Positions 25,642-34,564 are shown, counted from the stretch's first letter. The stretch is DNA of 34,691 bases from Bacteroidales bacterium (GCA_012728975.1 JAAYDZ010000020.1:1-34691); one strand, 5' to 3'. Program-made: numbers and translations. Notes: generated from the sequence alone by a model not told the origin.

Positions 25642-25674
25642 TTGTTCGCATAGAATTATTATCTTTATAGTTTG
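25642..25674 (+). promoter_or_regulatory. Probable promoter of the susG-GH13-GH13-susA unit
   Basis: TTG (25642-25644), 21 bases, then TATAGTTTG (25666-25674) is a near match to the Bacteroides consensus, with one extra base inside the -7 element. It lies directly after the susF terminator and about 70 bases before the susG ATG. No other candidate is better in this 154-bp gap. Confidence 0.4.
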
Positions 25675-25743
25675 TAAAGATATGACCTTCAATTCAGTAG
25701 AATTAGCGATATAGTACCCTAACAGATTCAACAATAAGCTAAG

Positions 25744-27786
25744 ATGAGAAGAAAAATTATACTGTTTCTGACGCTGGCTGTAACTCTTTTTGCCACCGGA
25801 TCCTCCTGCAATCCCCCTGTCAATCCTGATACAAAGGAGTTCAAGGATGTGATGACATTTCCGCCCCAGTGGGATGGAACAAAGAGGGGAGATATCACCT
25901 ACCAGCTGTTGGTTTACAGCTTTGCAGATTCCGACGGTGACGGATGGGGCGATTTTCGTGGCATCACGGACAAACTGGATTATATACAATCACTCGGAGC
26001 ATCCGCCATTTGGCTTTCGCCTATACATCCGAGTGCTTCCTATCACGGATATGATGTAGAAGATTACAGTATAACAAATCCCCGTTTCGGCACTATGGCT
26101 GATTTCAGACAACTGGTCAGCGAGGCACACAAACGCAATATTCGCATCTATCTCGACTACGTGATCAACCATTCCGGAGTTAACCACCCCTGGTTTAAAG
26201 CCGCCACATCATCAATGGATAATCCATACAGGGATTACTACATTTTCTCTGATGATCCACAGAAAGATATTACTGCCGGAAAAATTCCCATGATTGGAAC
26301 TGAAGGCTCCGGCGGATATGACGGTGGACAATGGTTTCCTACAGGTACGATGCCCTCCGGCATATACAAATTTATCCTCAACTGGGGCAGCGGTAAAGCT
26401 CCGACAGTGACAGTATCCGGTGGTGGTACGCCGGATGTTGATAACCCTGACCAATCCACTGAAGGGGCCAAATATCTCTATTACGGAGATGGTGTTTGTA
26501 AGAAATTTTATTCTAAAGGCAATGATGTTTACGAACTGACAGTGGATTTCAGCTCCAGCTGGGGTTTTCTTGTGAGGACTTCAAACTCCACTTCCTGGCC
26601 CCTGGGTACTAAATATGGTGCACAACAGGGTTCATCTGCACAACTGACCTTTGATGTGCCATTTACCCTCTATACCGACTACAATAGTAACGATAACATA
26701 CAGGATTTGGCTATTCCCGGAGCTAATATGTATTACTTCCATTCTCATTTTTGGACGGACTGGTTTGCCGATCTCAACTACGGTTCGGTCTCGACTGCAG
26801 AAAATTCTCCGGCCTTCAAGGCGATAGTGGAAGATGCCCAGATTTGGATAGATGCCGGTATTGACGGCTTCCGTCTCGATGCAGTAAAGCATATTTATCA
26901 TAATGAAACTTCAGAAGAGAATCCTCAATTTTTGAAAAAATTCTACGATGCTGTCAACTCTCGTTTCAGGGCGAAAAACGGCAGAGATATCTATATGGTG
27001 GGAGAGGTCTTCTCCGATTGGGATAGGGTGGCGCCCTACTACAAAGGACTACCTGCCCTCTTTGACTTCTCGTTTTGGTGGCGCATGAACGCTGACATCA
27101 ATCAAGGTATGGGACTTAGCTTTGCAGATGCTACAATAAGCACACACGAAACTTTCAGGAGCTACCGCAGTGACTATATAGCAGCAACCAAACTCTCCAA
27201 TCATGACGAGAACAGGGCTCGTAGCGAGCTGGGAGGTTCACTCTCCAAAGCCAAACTGGCCGGAGCAATATTGCTGTCTTCACAGGGTTCTCCCTATATC
27301 TATTATGGCGAGGAACTTGGTTATACCGGAACGAAAACAGGCGGTGATGAATATGTCCGCACCCCGATGTATTGGGGCGATAGATATGTCACCTCTTATA
27401 CTGACAAAATTGACCCGGCAGTAGAGGCAGCGGTGGGTAGCGTTGTATCACAGGAGGCGGATGCATCCTCTATTCTGACAATGTATCGCCAATTAGGTAG
27501 GCTTCGCAACACCTGTCCCGCACTTGCTACAGGAAAGATGGAGCGCCACCCGGTAATCAATCCTCAGACCGGCGGCATTTACTCGCAGGTGGCAGCCTGG
27601 TATATGATCGAAGGGAACCAAAAGCTCCTCGTACTTCACAACCTCGGGCAAAGCGAGATAATAATCTCTCTCAGTGATTCGCTCGATAAACCCCTCTTTG
27701 CTAATGGACGGGTACAGAGCAAGAAAGAAAAAGAGCACTTCCAGTTGAAGATGGAGGGTTATTCATCAGCAATTTTCGAACTTTAA
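25744..27786 (+). CDS. susG: SusG-type surface alpha-amylase (GH13) with inserted carbohydrate-binding module
   Basis: This 680-aa lipoprotein (lipobox ATGSS-C, Cys22) is predicted to be a surface endo-alpha-amylase that cuts starch into pieces for SusC/SusD. GH13 signatures are intact: DYVINH (138-143), GFRLDAVKH with nucleophile Asp379, MVGEVF with acid/base Glu421, and LSNHDEN with Asp488. Between about residues 190 and 335 an extra domain interrupts the barrel near the B domain, starting YDGGQWFPTGTMPSG and including VDFSSSWGFLVRTS. This is where classical SusG (692 aa) carries its CBM58, and the catalytic residues are shifted by only about 10 from SusG numbering. It is the first gene after the susF terminator and is followed 10 bases later by a second GH13 gene. 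Confidence 0.93.
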   Translation: MRRKIILFLTLAVTLFATGSSCNPPVNPDTKEFKDVMTFPPQWDGTKRGDITYQLLVYSFADSDGDGWGDFRGITDKLDYIQSLGASAIWLSPIHPSASYHGYDVEDYSITNPRFGTMADFRQLVSEAHKRNIRIYLDYVINHSGVNHPWFKAATSSMDNPYRDYYIFSDDPQKDITAGKIPMIGTEGSGGYDGGQWFPTGTMPSGIYKFILNWGSGKAPTVTVSGGGTPDVDNPDQSTEGAKYLYYGDGVCKKFYSKGNDVYELTVDFSSSWGFLVRTSNSTSWPLGTKYGAQQGSSAQLTFDVPFTLYTDYNSNDNIQDLAIPGANMYYFHSHFWTDWFADLNYGSVSTAENSPAFKAIVEDAQIWIDAGIDGFRLDAVKHIYHNETSEENPQFLKKFYDAVNSRFRAKNGRDIYMVGEVFSDWDRVAPYYKGLPALFDFSFWWRMNADINQGMGLSFADATISTHETFRSYRSDYIAATKLSNHDENRARSELGGSLSKAKLAGAILLSSQGSPYIYYGEELGYTGTKTGGDEYVRTPMYWGDRYVTSYTDKIDPAVEAAVGSVVSQEADASSILTMYRQLGRLRNTCPALATGKMERHPVINPQTGGIYSQVAAWYMIEGNQKLLVLHNLGQSEIIISLSDSLDKPLFANGRVQSKKEKEHFQLKMEGYSSAIFEL

Positions 27787-27796
27787 ATTATACTAT

Positions 27797-29881
27797 ATGA
27801 AACCTAAATCTTACACTCTTCGTAACATAGCACTGGCTTTAATACCGGCCATCTGCCTCTTGTACGGTTGTTCACAAAATGAGTTTTCATTTGACTATGC
27901 CGATCATCTGGGCAATCTGACCCCATGCATAGTGGAACAGGATACAACCGTTGTGATTTTGAGGGATTATTTTCCGAAAATGAATGATATGGATACCCTC
28001 ACCATCATAACTTCAGCAGAAGCTCCTTTTTTGGTGATGTACGAATGTTATGATACGGTAGATGGAGTGGATAAATTCTGTCCTCTGCTTGTCAAAAATG
28101 CCATTCCGGCGAAACTTGAAGGGGTGGATAAGAGTCAGGCTCCGAAGATGTCGACCCTGCCTGCAAGTAGCTCCGGCAAAGATTTCTTCATTAAAATAGA
28201 GGGAGGAATGCAGCAGCTGGTAGTTCTTTGGGAGGGACGCATCATGGAACGCGGTCGTCATTTTGATCTGCTCAGCGATTCGCTGGTAAGAGTAAGAGCT
28301 CCCAGAGCTGCACGCAAGATGGAGCGCTCCCATATCCAGGCTTTTACGGCCAATGCTTACGGAGTCGGAAACGATATCCTGGTGCCCCTTGAGTATGGGA
28401 AAGTCATTAGAGATCCGGCACAACTCAAGCGTACGGATAAGCACACACAGATACTCTATTCTTTGCTAATAGACCGCTTTGTCAATGGCAATAATGATAA
28501 TGACTGGAGCATCGGGGATCCTTCGTTGGTGCATCCAAAAGTGGATTATTGGGGAGGTGACCTGGCAGGAGTTACCGCCAAAATAAAGGATGGTTACTTC
28601 AGCGAACTGGGCGTGAATACAATCTGGCTTTCGCCGATTACTCAGAACCCTTATGATGCCTGGGGATATGTACCTGATCCCGGCACAAAGTTTAGCGGGT
28701 ATCACGGTTACTGGCCAATCTTCGCCACTCGCATAGACACTCGTTTTGGTACTGATGAGGAGCTCAACGAGCTGCTGGCAGAGGCCCACTCAGTAGATAT
28801 GAATGTGATCCTCGACTATGTTTCCAACCATATGCACATCGAGAGTCCCACTCTCAAGGCGCATCCCGACTGGACTACTCCTTCATACACTCCTGACGGT
28901 CGCAAGAATCGCGAATTATGGGATGAGTTCCATCTTACTACCTGGTTTGACGACCATATCCCTTCTCTGGACCTTGAGAGGGAGGAGATTTGCAGACAGC
29001 TTTCGGATACTGCACTTTTCTGGATGCAGAATTATGACTTTGACGGTTACAGGCATGATGCTACCAAACATATTCCGGAAGGCTACTGGCGTCTTCTGAC
29101 CAGGAAACTTATAGACTCGCTGCCCGGAAAAAGTCTCTATCAGATAGGGGAGACCTATGGCTCGCTATCGCTGATTTCCTTATATGTCAAGCCCGGTATG
29201 CTCGACGGCCAATTTGACTTCAATGTATATGATACCTATATTTGGGCTACAACACGTCCCGGAGGATCTTTCGAGGGTCTTGCCGGTTGTATAGAGGCCA
29301 ATCTAGGTGTTTATGGTCATCACAACCTGATGGGATACATCTCCGGCAATCACGACCGTTCGAGATATATCTCACTCGCATCGGGTGATGTAAAGCACGA
29401 TGAGGATCAGAAACTCGCCGGATGGAAACGCGATATTATCGTGAGCGATACTATGGCTTACCGTAAGCTGGCCATGCTTCATGCGCTCAACTTTACGCTT
29501 CCCGGAGTGCCCTGCATCTATTACGGAGATGAGTACGGCCAGCCGGGCGCCAATGACCCCGACAATCGCCGCTGGATGGAATTTGAAGGCTATAGCAGCC
29601 ACGAGCAACAAGTGGCGGATGAAGTGAAAGAACTTACGCACCTGCGTCGCTCTTCGATGCCTTTGATGTATGGGGATTATTTCCAGCTTGCAGCTGAAAA
29701 TGACATTTTCGCCTATATGCGTTCATATATGGGCGAGGCTGTCATCACATTCCTCAATAAATCCGCAGATTTACGTGAAATCTCCGTTAAACTTCCTTTC
29801 GGGCTTGACTATAAAGGTTCCTCCACTGTAAATATAACGCTCGAACCCTATTCTTACCTGATTATCGAAACAAATAAATAA
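27797..29881 (+). CDS. GH13 alpha-amylase-family lipoprotein with a distinct N-terminal domain
   Basis: This 694-aa lipoprotein (lipobox LLYG-C, Cys25) has an N-terminal region of about 190 residues that I do not recognise (beta-rich by composition). A GH13 barrel runs from about residue 216 (TQILYSLLIDRFVNGNNDND). Catalytic motifs are intact: LDYVSNH (339-345), FDGYRHDATKH with nucleophile Asp421, YQIGETYG with Glu452, and ISGNHDRSR with Asp520. A C-terminal beta domain ends at LEPYSYLIIETNK. The substrate is presumably an alpha-glucan, from context; endo-amylase, debranching or cyclodextrin-type activity cannot be told apart by eye. It lies between susG (10-base gap) and the next GH13 gene (12-base gap) and should act at the cell surface or in the periplasm as a lipid-anchored enzyme. 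Confidence 0.88.
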   Translation: MKPKSYTLRNIALALIPAICLLYGCSQNEFSFDYADHLGNLTPCIVEQDTTVVILRDYFPKMNDMDTLTIITSAEAPFLVMYECYDTVDGVDKFCPLLVKNAIPAKLEGVDKSQAPKMSTLPASSSGKDFFIKIEGGMQQLVVLWEGRIMERGRHFDLLSDSLVRVRAPRAARKMERSHIQAFTANAYGVGNDILVPLEYGKVIRDPAQLKRTDKHTQILYSLLIDRFVNGNNDNDWSIGDPSLVHPKVDYWGGDLAGVTAKIKDGYFSELGVNTIWLSPITQNPYDAWGYVPDPGTKFSGYHGYWPIFATRIDTRFGTDEELNELLAEAHSVDMNVILDYVSNHMHIESPTLKAHPDWTTPSYTPDGRKNRELWDEFHLTTWFDDHIPSLDLEREEICRQLSDTALFWMQNYDFDGYRHDATKHIPEGYWRLLTRKLIDSLPGKSLYQIGETYGSLSLISLYVKPGMLDGQFDFNVYDTYIWATTRPGGSFEGLAGCIEANLGVYGHHNLMGYISGNHDRSRYISLASGDVKHDEDQKLAGWKRDIIVSDTMAYRKLAMLHALNFTLPGVPCIYYGDEYGQPGANDPDNRRWMEFEGYSSHEQQVADEVKELTHLRRSSMPLMYGDYFQLAAENDIFAYMRSYMGEAVITFLNKSADLREISVKLPFGLDYKGSSTVNITLEPYSYLIIETNK

Positions 29882-29893
29882 AAAAGACTATCT

Positions 29894-31330
29894 ATGAAAC
29901 GCAATCTCTTATTTTTGATCGTTACAACCTTTGCACTATTTGGTTGCAAACCCGCTCAGCCGGAAGGCAATTTTTCCAATATTGAGCATCCGGAATGGGT
30001 AAAGGATGCCGTTATATATGAAGTTAATATTCGCCAGTACACTCCCGAAGGTACATTTGCTGCGTTCGAGCAACATCTTGATCGTTTACAGGAGACAGGA
30101 GTCGATATACTCTGGCTTATGCCTATCCATCCTATAGGGGAAGAGGGCCGCAAAGGCACTCTTGGCAGTTATTATTCAATAAAGGATTATTGTGACGTCA
30201 ATCCGGAATTTGGTACTATAGAGGATTTCAGGCATCTTCTTGAGGCTGCCCACCAGAGGGGTTTTAAAGTTATTCTCGACTGGGTAGCCAATCATACTTC
30301 AAGAGATGCAAAATGGACTATAGAGCACAACGAATGGTACTACAAGGACTCTCTTGGCAATCTTGCCATCCAGTATGACTGGACAGACATTGCTCGCCTC
30401 AATTATGAAAACCAGGATTTGAGGGAAGAAATGTTTGCTGCAATGAAATATTGGATTGAGCTCGGAGTTGACGGCTTCCGCTGTGACGTGGCAGCTGAGG
30501 TTCCCACTGAGTTCTGGAATGATGCGGTTGTGCGTCTCAAAGAGATAAACCCCGACATTTTTATGCTTGCTGAGGCTGAAAGTGCCGAATTACAGTATGA
30601 TGCATTTAACGCCTATTATACCTGGGACCAGATGCATAATTGGTATGCCCTGGCGGAAGGAAAGATTGATGCTGATTCCATTGCCAACTTCTATGTAAAT
30701 TATCAGGATAGGAGTGGTATGCCTTCCAATACGATTCCGATGAACTTTACTACCAACCACGATCAGAATTCCTGGTACGGTACCTGCACTGAGATGTATG
30801 GTCCTGCTGTCAGACAGTTTGCTGTCCTTTCCTTTGTGGTTCCCGGAATGCCGTTGATCTATAGCGGCCAGGAAGCAGGATTGGACAAACGTCTTGAGTT
30901 TTTTGAGAAAGATCTTATCAATTGGGAGGCTGACCTGAATAATATGGCTGATTTTTACAGAGAGCTGATTGCTATGCGTGACAGGCATGCATGTCTCTGG
31001 GCGCAGCCATGGGGAGGTGTAATGGTAATTCTCCCCTCCGACAGGCCTGAAGAGATCTTTGTTTTCGAGAGAGAAGCCGAAGGCGACCTTTGTCTTGCAA
31101 TGTTCAACTTTTCGGATCAGACAGTAACATTCAATGTCGACAATCATGTTGTGACAAGGGATTCTGAGTTCACATTGCCACCTCATGGGTATCATATTAT
31201 TTTCAGTATAGGTGAATGTTTCGGCGATTGTGATGAGTGTGATGAGACTGTTGATTCAGCAACCGAAGTAGGGGTAGAAGAGGAGACAAAAGCTGAAACT
31301 GAAGTGGAAACTGAAACTACCGAGAAATAG
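29894..31330 (+). CDS. Short GH13 alpha-amylase-family lipoprotein with an acidic, Cys-containing tail
   Basis: This 478-aa lipoprotein (lipobox LFG-C, Cys18) has almost no N-terminal accessory domain; the barrel begins near residue 35 (WVKDAVIYEVNIRQYTPEG). Motifs are LDWVANH (128-134), VDGFRCDVAAEVP with nucleophile Asp198, MLAEAE with Glu227, and TTNHDQNSW with Asp290, so it should be active. A C-terminal beta domain is followed by an unusual tail (about 440-478). The tail contains Cys442, Cys446 and Cys449 in ECFGDCDECDE and then repeated Glu/Thr (ETEVETETTE), with no predicted structure. The function of the tail is unknown. It is flanked by GH13 genes 12 bases upstream and 3 bases downstream, so co-expression is very likely. 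Its exact alpha-glucan substrate is not shown by the sequence. Confidence 0.88.
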   Translation: MKRNLLFLIVTTFALFGCKPAQPEGNFSNIEHPEWVKDAVIYEVNIRQYTPEGTFAAFEQHLDRLQETGVDILWLMPIHPIGEEGRKGTLGSYYSIKDYCDVNPEFGTIEDFRHLLEAAHQRGFKVILDWVANHTSRDAKWTIEHNEWYYKDSLGNLAIQYDWTDIARLNYENQDLREEMFAAMKYWIELGVDGFRCDVAAEVPTEFWNDAVVRLKEINPDIFMLAEAESAELQYDAFNAYYTWDQMHNWYALAEGKIDADSIANFYVNYQDRSGMPSNTIPMNFTTNHDQNSWYGTCTEMYGPAVRQFAVLSFVVPGMPLIYSGQEAGLDKRLEFFEKDLINWEADLNNMADFYRELIAMRDRHACLWAQPWGGVMVILPSDRPEEIFVFEREAEGDLCLAMFNFSDQTVTFNVDNHVVTRDSEFTLPPHGYHIIFSIGECFGDCDECDETVDSATEVGVEEETKAETEVETETTEK

Positions 31331-31333
31331 CAT

Positions 31334-33199
31334 ATGCGTAGAATAACCGCACTCGTATTCCTACTGTTGGTCAGTGCAGCGGGATTTGCACAGGAAATCG
31401 ACCGCGTGGAGCCTCCCTGCTGGTGGGTGGGAATGAAAACTGACCTTCAGTTGCTTATAAAGGGTGACAATATCCGCGGCTCCACCTTGATTCTTGCTCC
31501 TGAAGATGCTAAAAGAGGAGTCTCAGTAGGAAAAATCCATAACGGTGACAGTCCCAACTATATCTTTGCAGACATCAAGATAGGGGGGAAGGCTCCTGCT
31601 GTAGGGTACAATTTTATCCTTGTTACGCCTGATCACGATTCCATAAGATTTGAGTACACTCTTTACAGTCGTGAAAAAGGTTCTGCGCAGCGCACTTCTT
31701 TCGGTCCGCAGGATGTAGTCTATTTACTGATGCCGGATCGTTTCGCCAATGGCGACTATTTAAATGATTCGGTGGAGGAGGCAATTGAGAAATGTGACCG
31801 TTCCCTGCCCGAAGGACGCCATGGAGGTGATATCCAGGGTATCATCAATCATTTGGATTATATTGCCGAACTCGGAGTAACGGCCATTTGGTCTACGCCG
31901 ATGCTCTTCGATAACGAAAAGGATTACTCTTACCATGGCTATGCCTGTGCGGATTATTACCGAATAGATCCCAGGTATGGCACTAATGACCTCTACAGAG
32001 AATTTGTAAAGAAGGCCGCGGAAAAGGATATAAAGGTGATAATGGACATGGTTCCTAACCATTGCGGACTTGCACATTGGTGGATGGAGGATCTCCCCTT
32101 CGATAACTGGGTACATATGTATACCACTTTTACTCCCTCATCTTTTGCGCTTTCGACTCATTATGACCCATATGTGTCAAAATATGACAAAGATGCCTGC
32201 ATCAAGGGTTGGTTTGATACCACTATGCCTGATATCAATCTGGCCAATCCCTTCGTGCATCAGTATTTTACCCAGATGGCCGTATGGTGGGTGGAATTTG
32301 CCGGCCTAGGCGGTATTCGCGTGGATACCTTCCCCTATTCCGATCAGGCTGCCATGGCCAAGTGGGTGAAAAATATCCTAAGGGAGTACCCCAAAATGAA
32401 TATTGTGGGCGAATGCTGGTATGGAGATCCGCTTTCTTGCTCATATTGGGAGGGAACCAAGCAACATGACGGGTACAATTCCAATCTTCCCTCGATAATG
32501 GATTTCCCTTTGAGAGATGCCATCATTGCGGGATTTGCAGATGATTCAGACACTCCATTCTGGGGCGAAGGTATCATCAAGGTTTACAATTCTCTTTCCC
32601 TGGACTTTATCTACAACGACCCTTCGAATATTCTCATATTTGCCAACAATCACGACACAAATAGGCTTGCACACGACCTCAAAGGGGATTTTGCAAAGCA
32701 AAAGATGGTTATGGCACTTTTGGCTACGATGCGAGGTATACCACAGCTTTACTATGGGGATGAACTCGGATTTATGAGCAAGGAAGGAACTACCGGCCAT
32801 TCGCATGAGAGAATCGATTTCCCGGGTGGCTGGAAGGGTGACCGCATCAATCTGTTTGAGAGAAGCGGAAGGAATCCTGCCCAGAAGGATCTGTTTGATT
32901 ACACTTCACGCCTTATGAATTGGAGAAAGGGCTCAAAGGCTGTCACACAGGGCTCTTTGCTCCATTATCGTCCGGAAAGAGACAATGTCTATGTCTATTT
33001 CAGATATGTGAGGAGAGAGGTTGTGATGGTTGTGATCAACAACGGAAAGAGCGATTTTAGGGTTGATTGGAACAAATATCAGGAAATATCTTCTAAATTT
33101 GCAGCTTCAGTTCGAAATGTCATTACAGGTGAGACTTTTCTTTCGAATAGTTACGTAATGGTACCCGGACAGAGTGCAGCAATATTTGAGTTTAAATAA
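31334..33199 (+). CDS. susA: SusA-type periplasmic neopullulanase/cyclomaltodextrinase (GH13)
   Basis: This 621-aa protein has a cleavable signal peptide without a lipobox (MRRITALVFLLLVSAAGFAQ), so it should be soluble in the periplasm, where SusA breaks imported oligosaccharides into smaller sugars. An N-terminal early-set domain (about 20-112, with VEPPCWWVGM) is typical of cyclomaltodextrinase-like enzymes. The catalytic barrel follows, with MDMVPNH (237-243), GGIRVDTFPY (Asp331), NIVGECW (Glu360) and FANNHDTNR (Asp441), and then a C-terminal beta domain. Its length is close to classical SusA (617 aa). In the classical sus system susA is transcribed separately from susCDEFG, whereas here it is the fourth GH13 gene of the susG unit, 3 bases after its neighbour and 17 before the nucleotidyltransferase. 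Confidence 0.93.
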   Translation: MRRITALVFLLLVSAAGFAQEIDRVEPPCWWVGMKTDLQLLIKGDNIRGSTLILAPEDAKRGVSVGKIHNGDSPNYIFADIKIGGKAPAVGYNFILVTPDHDSIRFEYTLYSREKGSAQRTSFGPQDVVYLLMPDRFANGDYLNDSVEEAIEKCDRSLPEGRHGGDIQGIINHLDYIAELGVTAIWSTPMLFDNEKDYSYHGYACADYYRIDPRYGTNDLYREFVKKAAEKDIKVIMDMVPNHCGLAHWWMEDLPFDNWVHMYTTFTPSSFALSTHYDPYVSKYDKDACIKGWFDTTMPDINLANPFVHQYFTQMAVWWVEFAGLGGIRVDTFPYSDQAAMAKWVKNILREYPKMNIVGECWYGDPLSCSYWEGTKQHDGYNSNLPSIMDFPLRDAIIAGFADDSDTPFWGEGIIKVYNSLSLDFIYNDPSNILIFANNHDTNRLAHDLKGDFAKQKMVMALLATMRGIPQLYYGDELGFMSKEGTTGHSHERIDFPGGWKGDRINLFERSGRNPAQKDLFDYTSRLMNWRKGSKAVTQGSLLHYRPERDNVYVYFRYVRREVVMVVINNGKSDFRVDWNKYQEISSKFAASVRNVITGETFLSNSYVMVPGQSAAIFEFK

Positions 33200-33216
33200 A
33201 CGGAGATATTTAGAGT

Positions 33217-34137
33217 ATGAAACCAACACTTTTGGTACTGGCGGCAGGTATGGGTTCGCGATATGGATCCCTTAAACAAATGGATGGACTCGGTCCCTGC
33301 GGTGAGACGATTATAGATTATTCGGTCTTTGATGCGATCAGGGCCGGCTTCGGTAAGGTTGTATTTGTAATAAGGCACTCTTTTGCCGGGGAATTCAAAG
33401 AGATTTTTGCCCCCGAAAGATTTGGCGGAAAGATTGAGGTAGAGTTTGTTTTTCAGGAGCTGGAATATTTGCCTGAAGGCTATTCGGTTCCCGAAGGCAG
33501 AGTTAAGCCCTGGGGTACAAATCACGCGGTGATGATGGGGAAAGAGGTCATCAAAGAGCCTTTTGCAGTGATCAATGCCGATGATTTTTACGGCAGGGAG
33601 AGTTTTCAGATAATGGCGGACTACCTCCGCAAGATAGCAGGCACCAGGGGCAACTATGCTATGGTGGGTTATTACCTAAAAAACACTCTTTCAGAATTTG
33701 GTACGGTATCACGCGGTATTTGCGTTACTGACGCTGACTTATACCTCAGAAGTGTCATCGAACGCACCTCCATTCAGCGCAAGGAGTGCGGTATCTGTTA
33801 CACTGAGGAGGGTAAGGACTATCCTCTGGCAGACGATACTTTCGTTTCGATGAATTTCTGGGGTTTCACCCCCGAATATTTCGACTACTCTGAAGAGATG
33901 TTTAAGCTATTTCTCGATGCAGAGAACACAAAATCAAATCTCAAGGCGGAGTACTTTATTCCTTATGTGGTAGATCTCCTTATCAATAGAGGTGACGCAT
34001 CTCTTAAGGTGCTTGAATGCGATGCCAAATGGTTTGGTGTGACCTATAAGGAGGACAGACCTTTCGTGGTAGAAAAGCTCAATAATCTCATTGAGAAGGG
34101 AGTATATCCAAGGGATCTCTGGAATAGGGGAGAATAA
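33217..34137 (+). CDS. NDP-sugar nucleotidyltransferase family protein
   Basis: This 306-aa cytoplasmic protein has the nucleotidyltransferase fold. The N-terminal LVLAAGMGSRYGSLKQMDGL (6-25) is the nucleotide-binding loop GxGxRxxxxxK. Later metal and sugar contacts include VINADDFYGRES (about 118-129) and DDTFVSMNFWGF (about 208-219). Related enzymes join a sugar-1-phosphate to an NTP, giving an NDP-sugar and pyrophosphate. The exact sugar and nucleotide cannot be read from the sequence. It starts 17 bases after susA, so it is probably in the same transcript. That may connect glucan breakdown with formation of an activated sugar (for example for glycogen or envelope glycans), but this is inference. 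No hairpin terminator is clear after its stop. Confidence 0.85.
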   Translation: MKPTLLVLAAGMGSRYGSLKQMDGLGPCGETIIDYSVFDAIRAGFGKVVFVIRHSFAGEFKEIFAPERFGGKIEVEFVFQELEYLPEGYSVPEGRVKPWGTNHAVMMGKEVIKEPFAVINADDFYGRESFQIMADYLRKIAGTRGNYAMVGYYLKNTLSEFGTVSRGICVTDADLYLRSVIERTSIQRKECGICYTEEGKDYPLADDTFVSMNFWGFTPEYFDYSEEMFKLFLDAENTKSNLKAEYFIPYVVDLLINRGDASLKVLECDAKWFGVTYKEDRPFVVEKLNNLIEKGVYPRDLWNRGE

Positions 34138-34193
34138 GTTCATTGACGACTGGAATTAGTGGAAGGAATATTTTCAAATTACAGGAAAATATA

Positions 34194-34201
34194 TATTTTT
34201 G
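34194..34201 (+). promoter_or_regulatory. -7 box of the rubredoxin gene
   Basis: TATTTTTG is an exact TAnnTTTG match, 51 bases before the rubredoxin start. The matching -33 TTTG is poor (TTTTC at about 34170). The rubredoxin gene may therefore be transcribed separately from the starch locus. Confidence 0.5.
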
Positions 34202-34252
34202 TAAAAGATTCAACTGCGGTTGAAATGGTTAAATAAATTAAATTAGATGGAT

Positions 34253-34414
34253 ATGACTAAGTACGAATGTGACGTTTGCGGATATATTTATGATCCGGCA
34301 AAAGGAGATCCGGATAGCGGAATTGAGCCCGGAACATCGTTTAATGAACTTCCTGATGAGTGGGTTTGTCCACTGTGTTTTGTAGGAAAAGAAGATTTTT
34401 CACCTATAAACTAA
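34253..34414 (+). CDS. Rubredoxin
   Basis: This small iron protein (53 aa from the Met at 34253; a Met two codons earlier at 34247 is possible) transfers single electrons, for example to enzymes that reduce oxygen or peroxide. The first metal knuckle is [20 protein letters not shown], the usual rubredoxin sequence. The second is [15 protein letters not shown], with both cysteines present but Phe where nearly all rubredoxins have Gly (CPxCG). The start [10 protein letters not shown] has the family spacing. It has a probable promoter of its own and is followed by a terminator. Partner enzymes are not in the window. Confidence 0.92.
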   Translation: MTKYECDVCGYIYDPAKGDPDSGIEPGTSFNELPDEWVCPLCFVGKEDFSPIN

Positions 34415-34466
34415 ATAATAAGGTGCAAGAATAAAGACTTCTCCAGCGTACAGCTGCCCAAGTTAC

Positions 34467-34508
34467 AGAACCCCGAAAGTTGACTGACTTCCGGGGTTCT
34501 TGTTTTGT
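34467..34508 (+). terminator. Terminator of the rubredoxin gene
   Basis: The stem AGAACCCCGAAAGT (34467-34480) pairs with ACTTCCGGGGTTCT (34487-34500), with one mismatch, around a 6-base loop, and is followed by TGTTTTGTT. It lies 52 bases after the rubredoxin stop. Confidence 0.85.
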
Positions 34509-34564
34509 TATAATTTTTCCTGATTTAAGTGTAAACCTATTTCAGGACATGACACTCAGAACTC

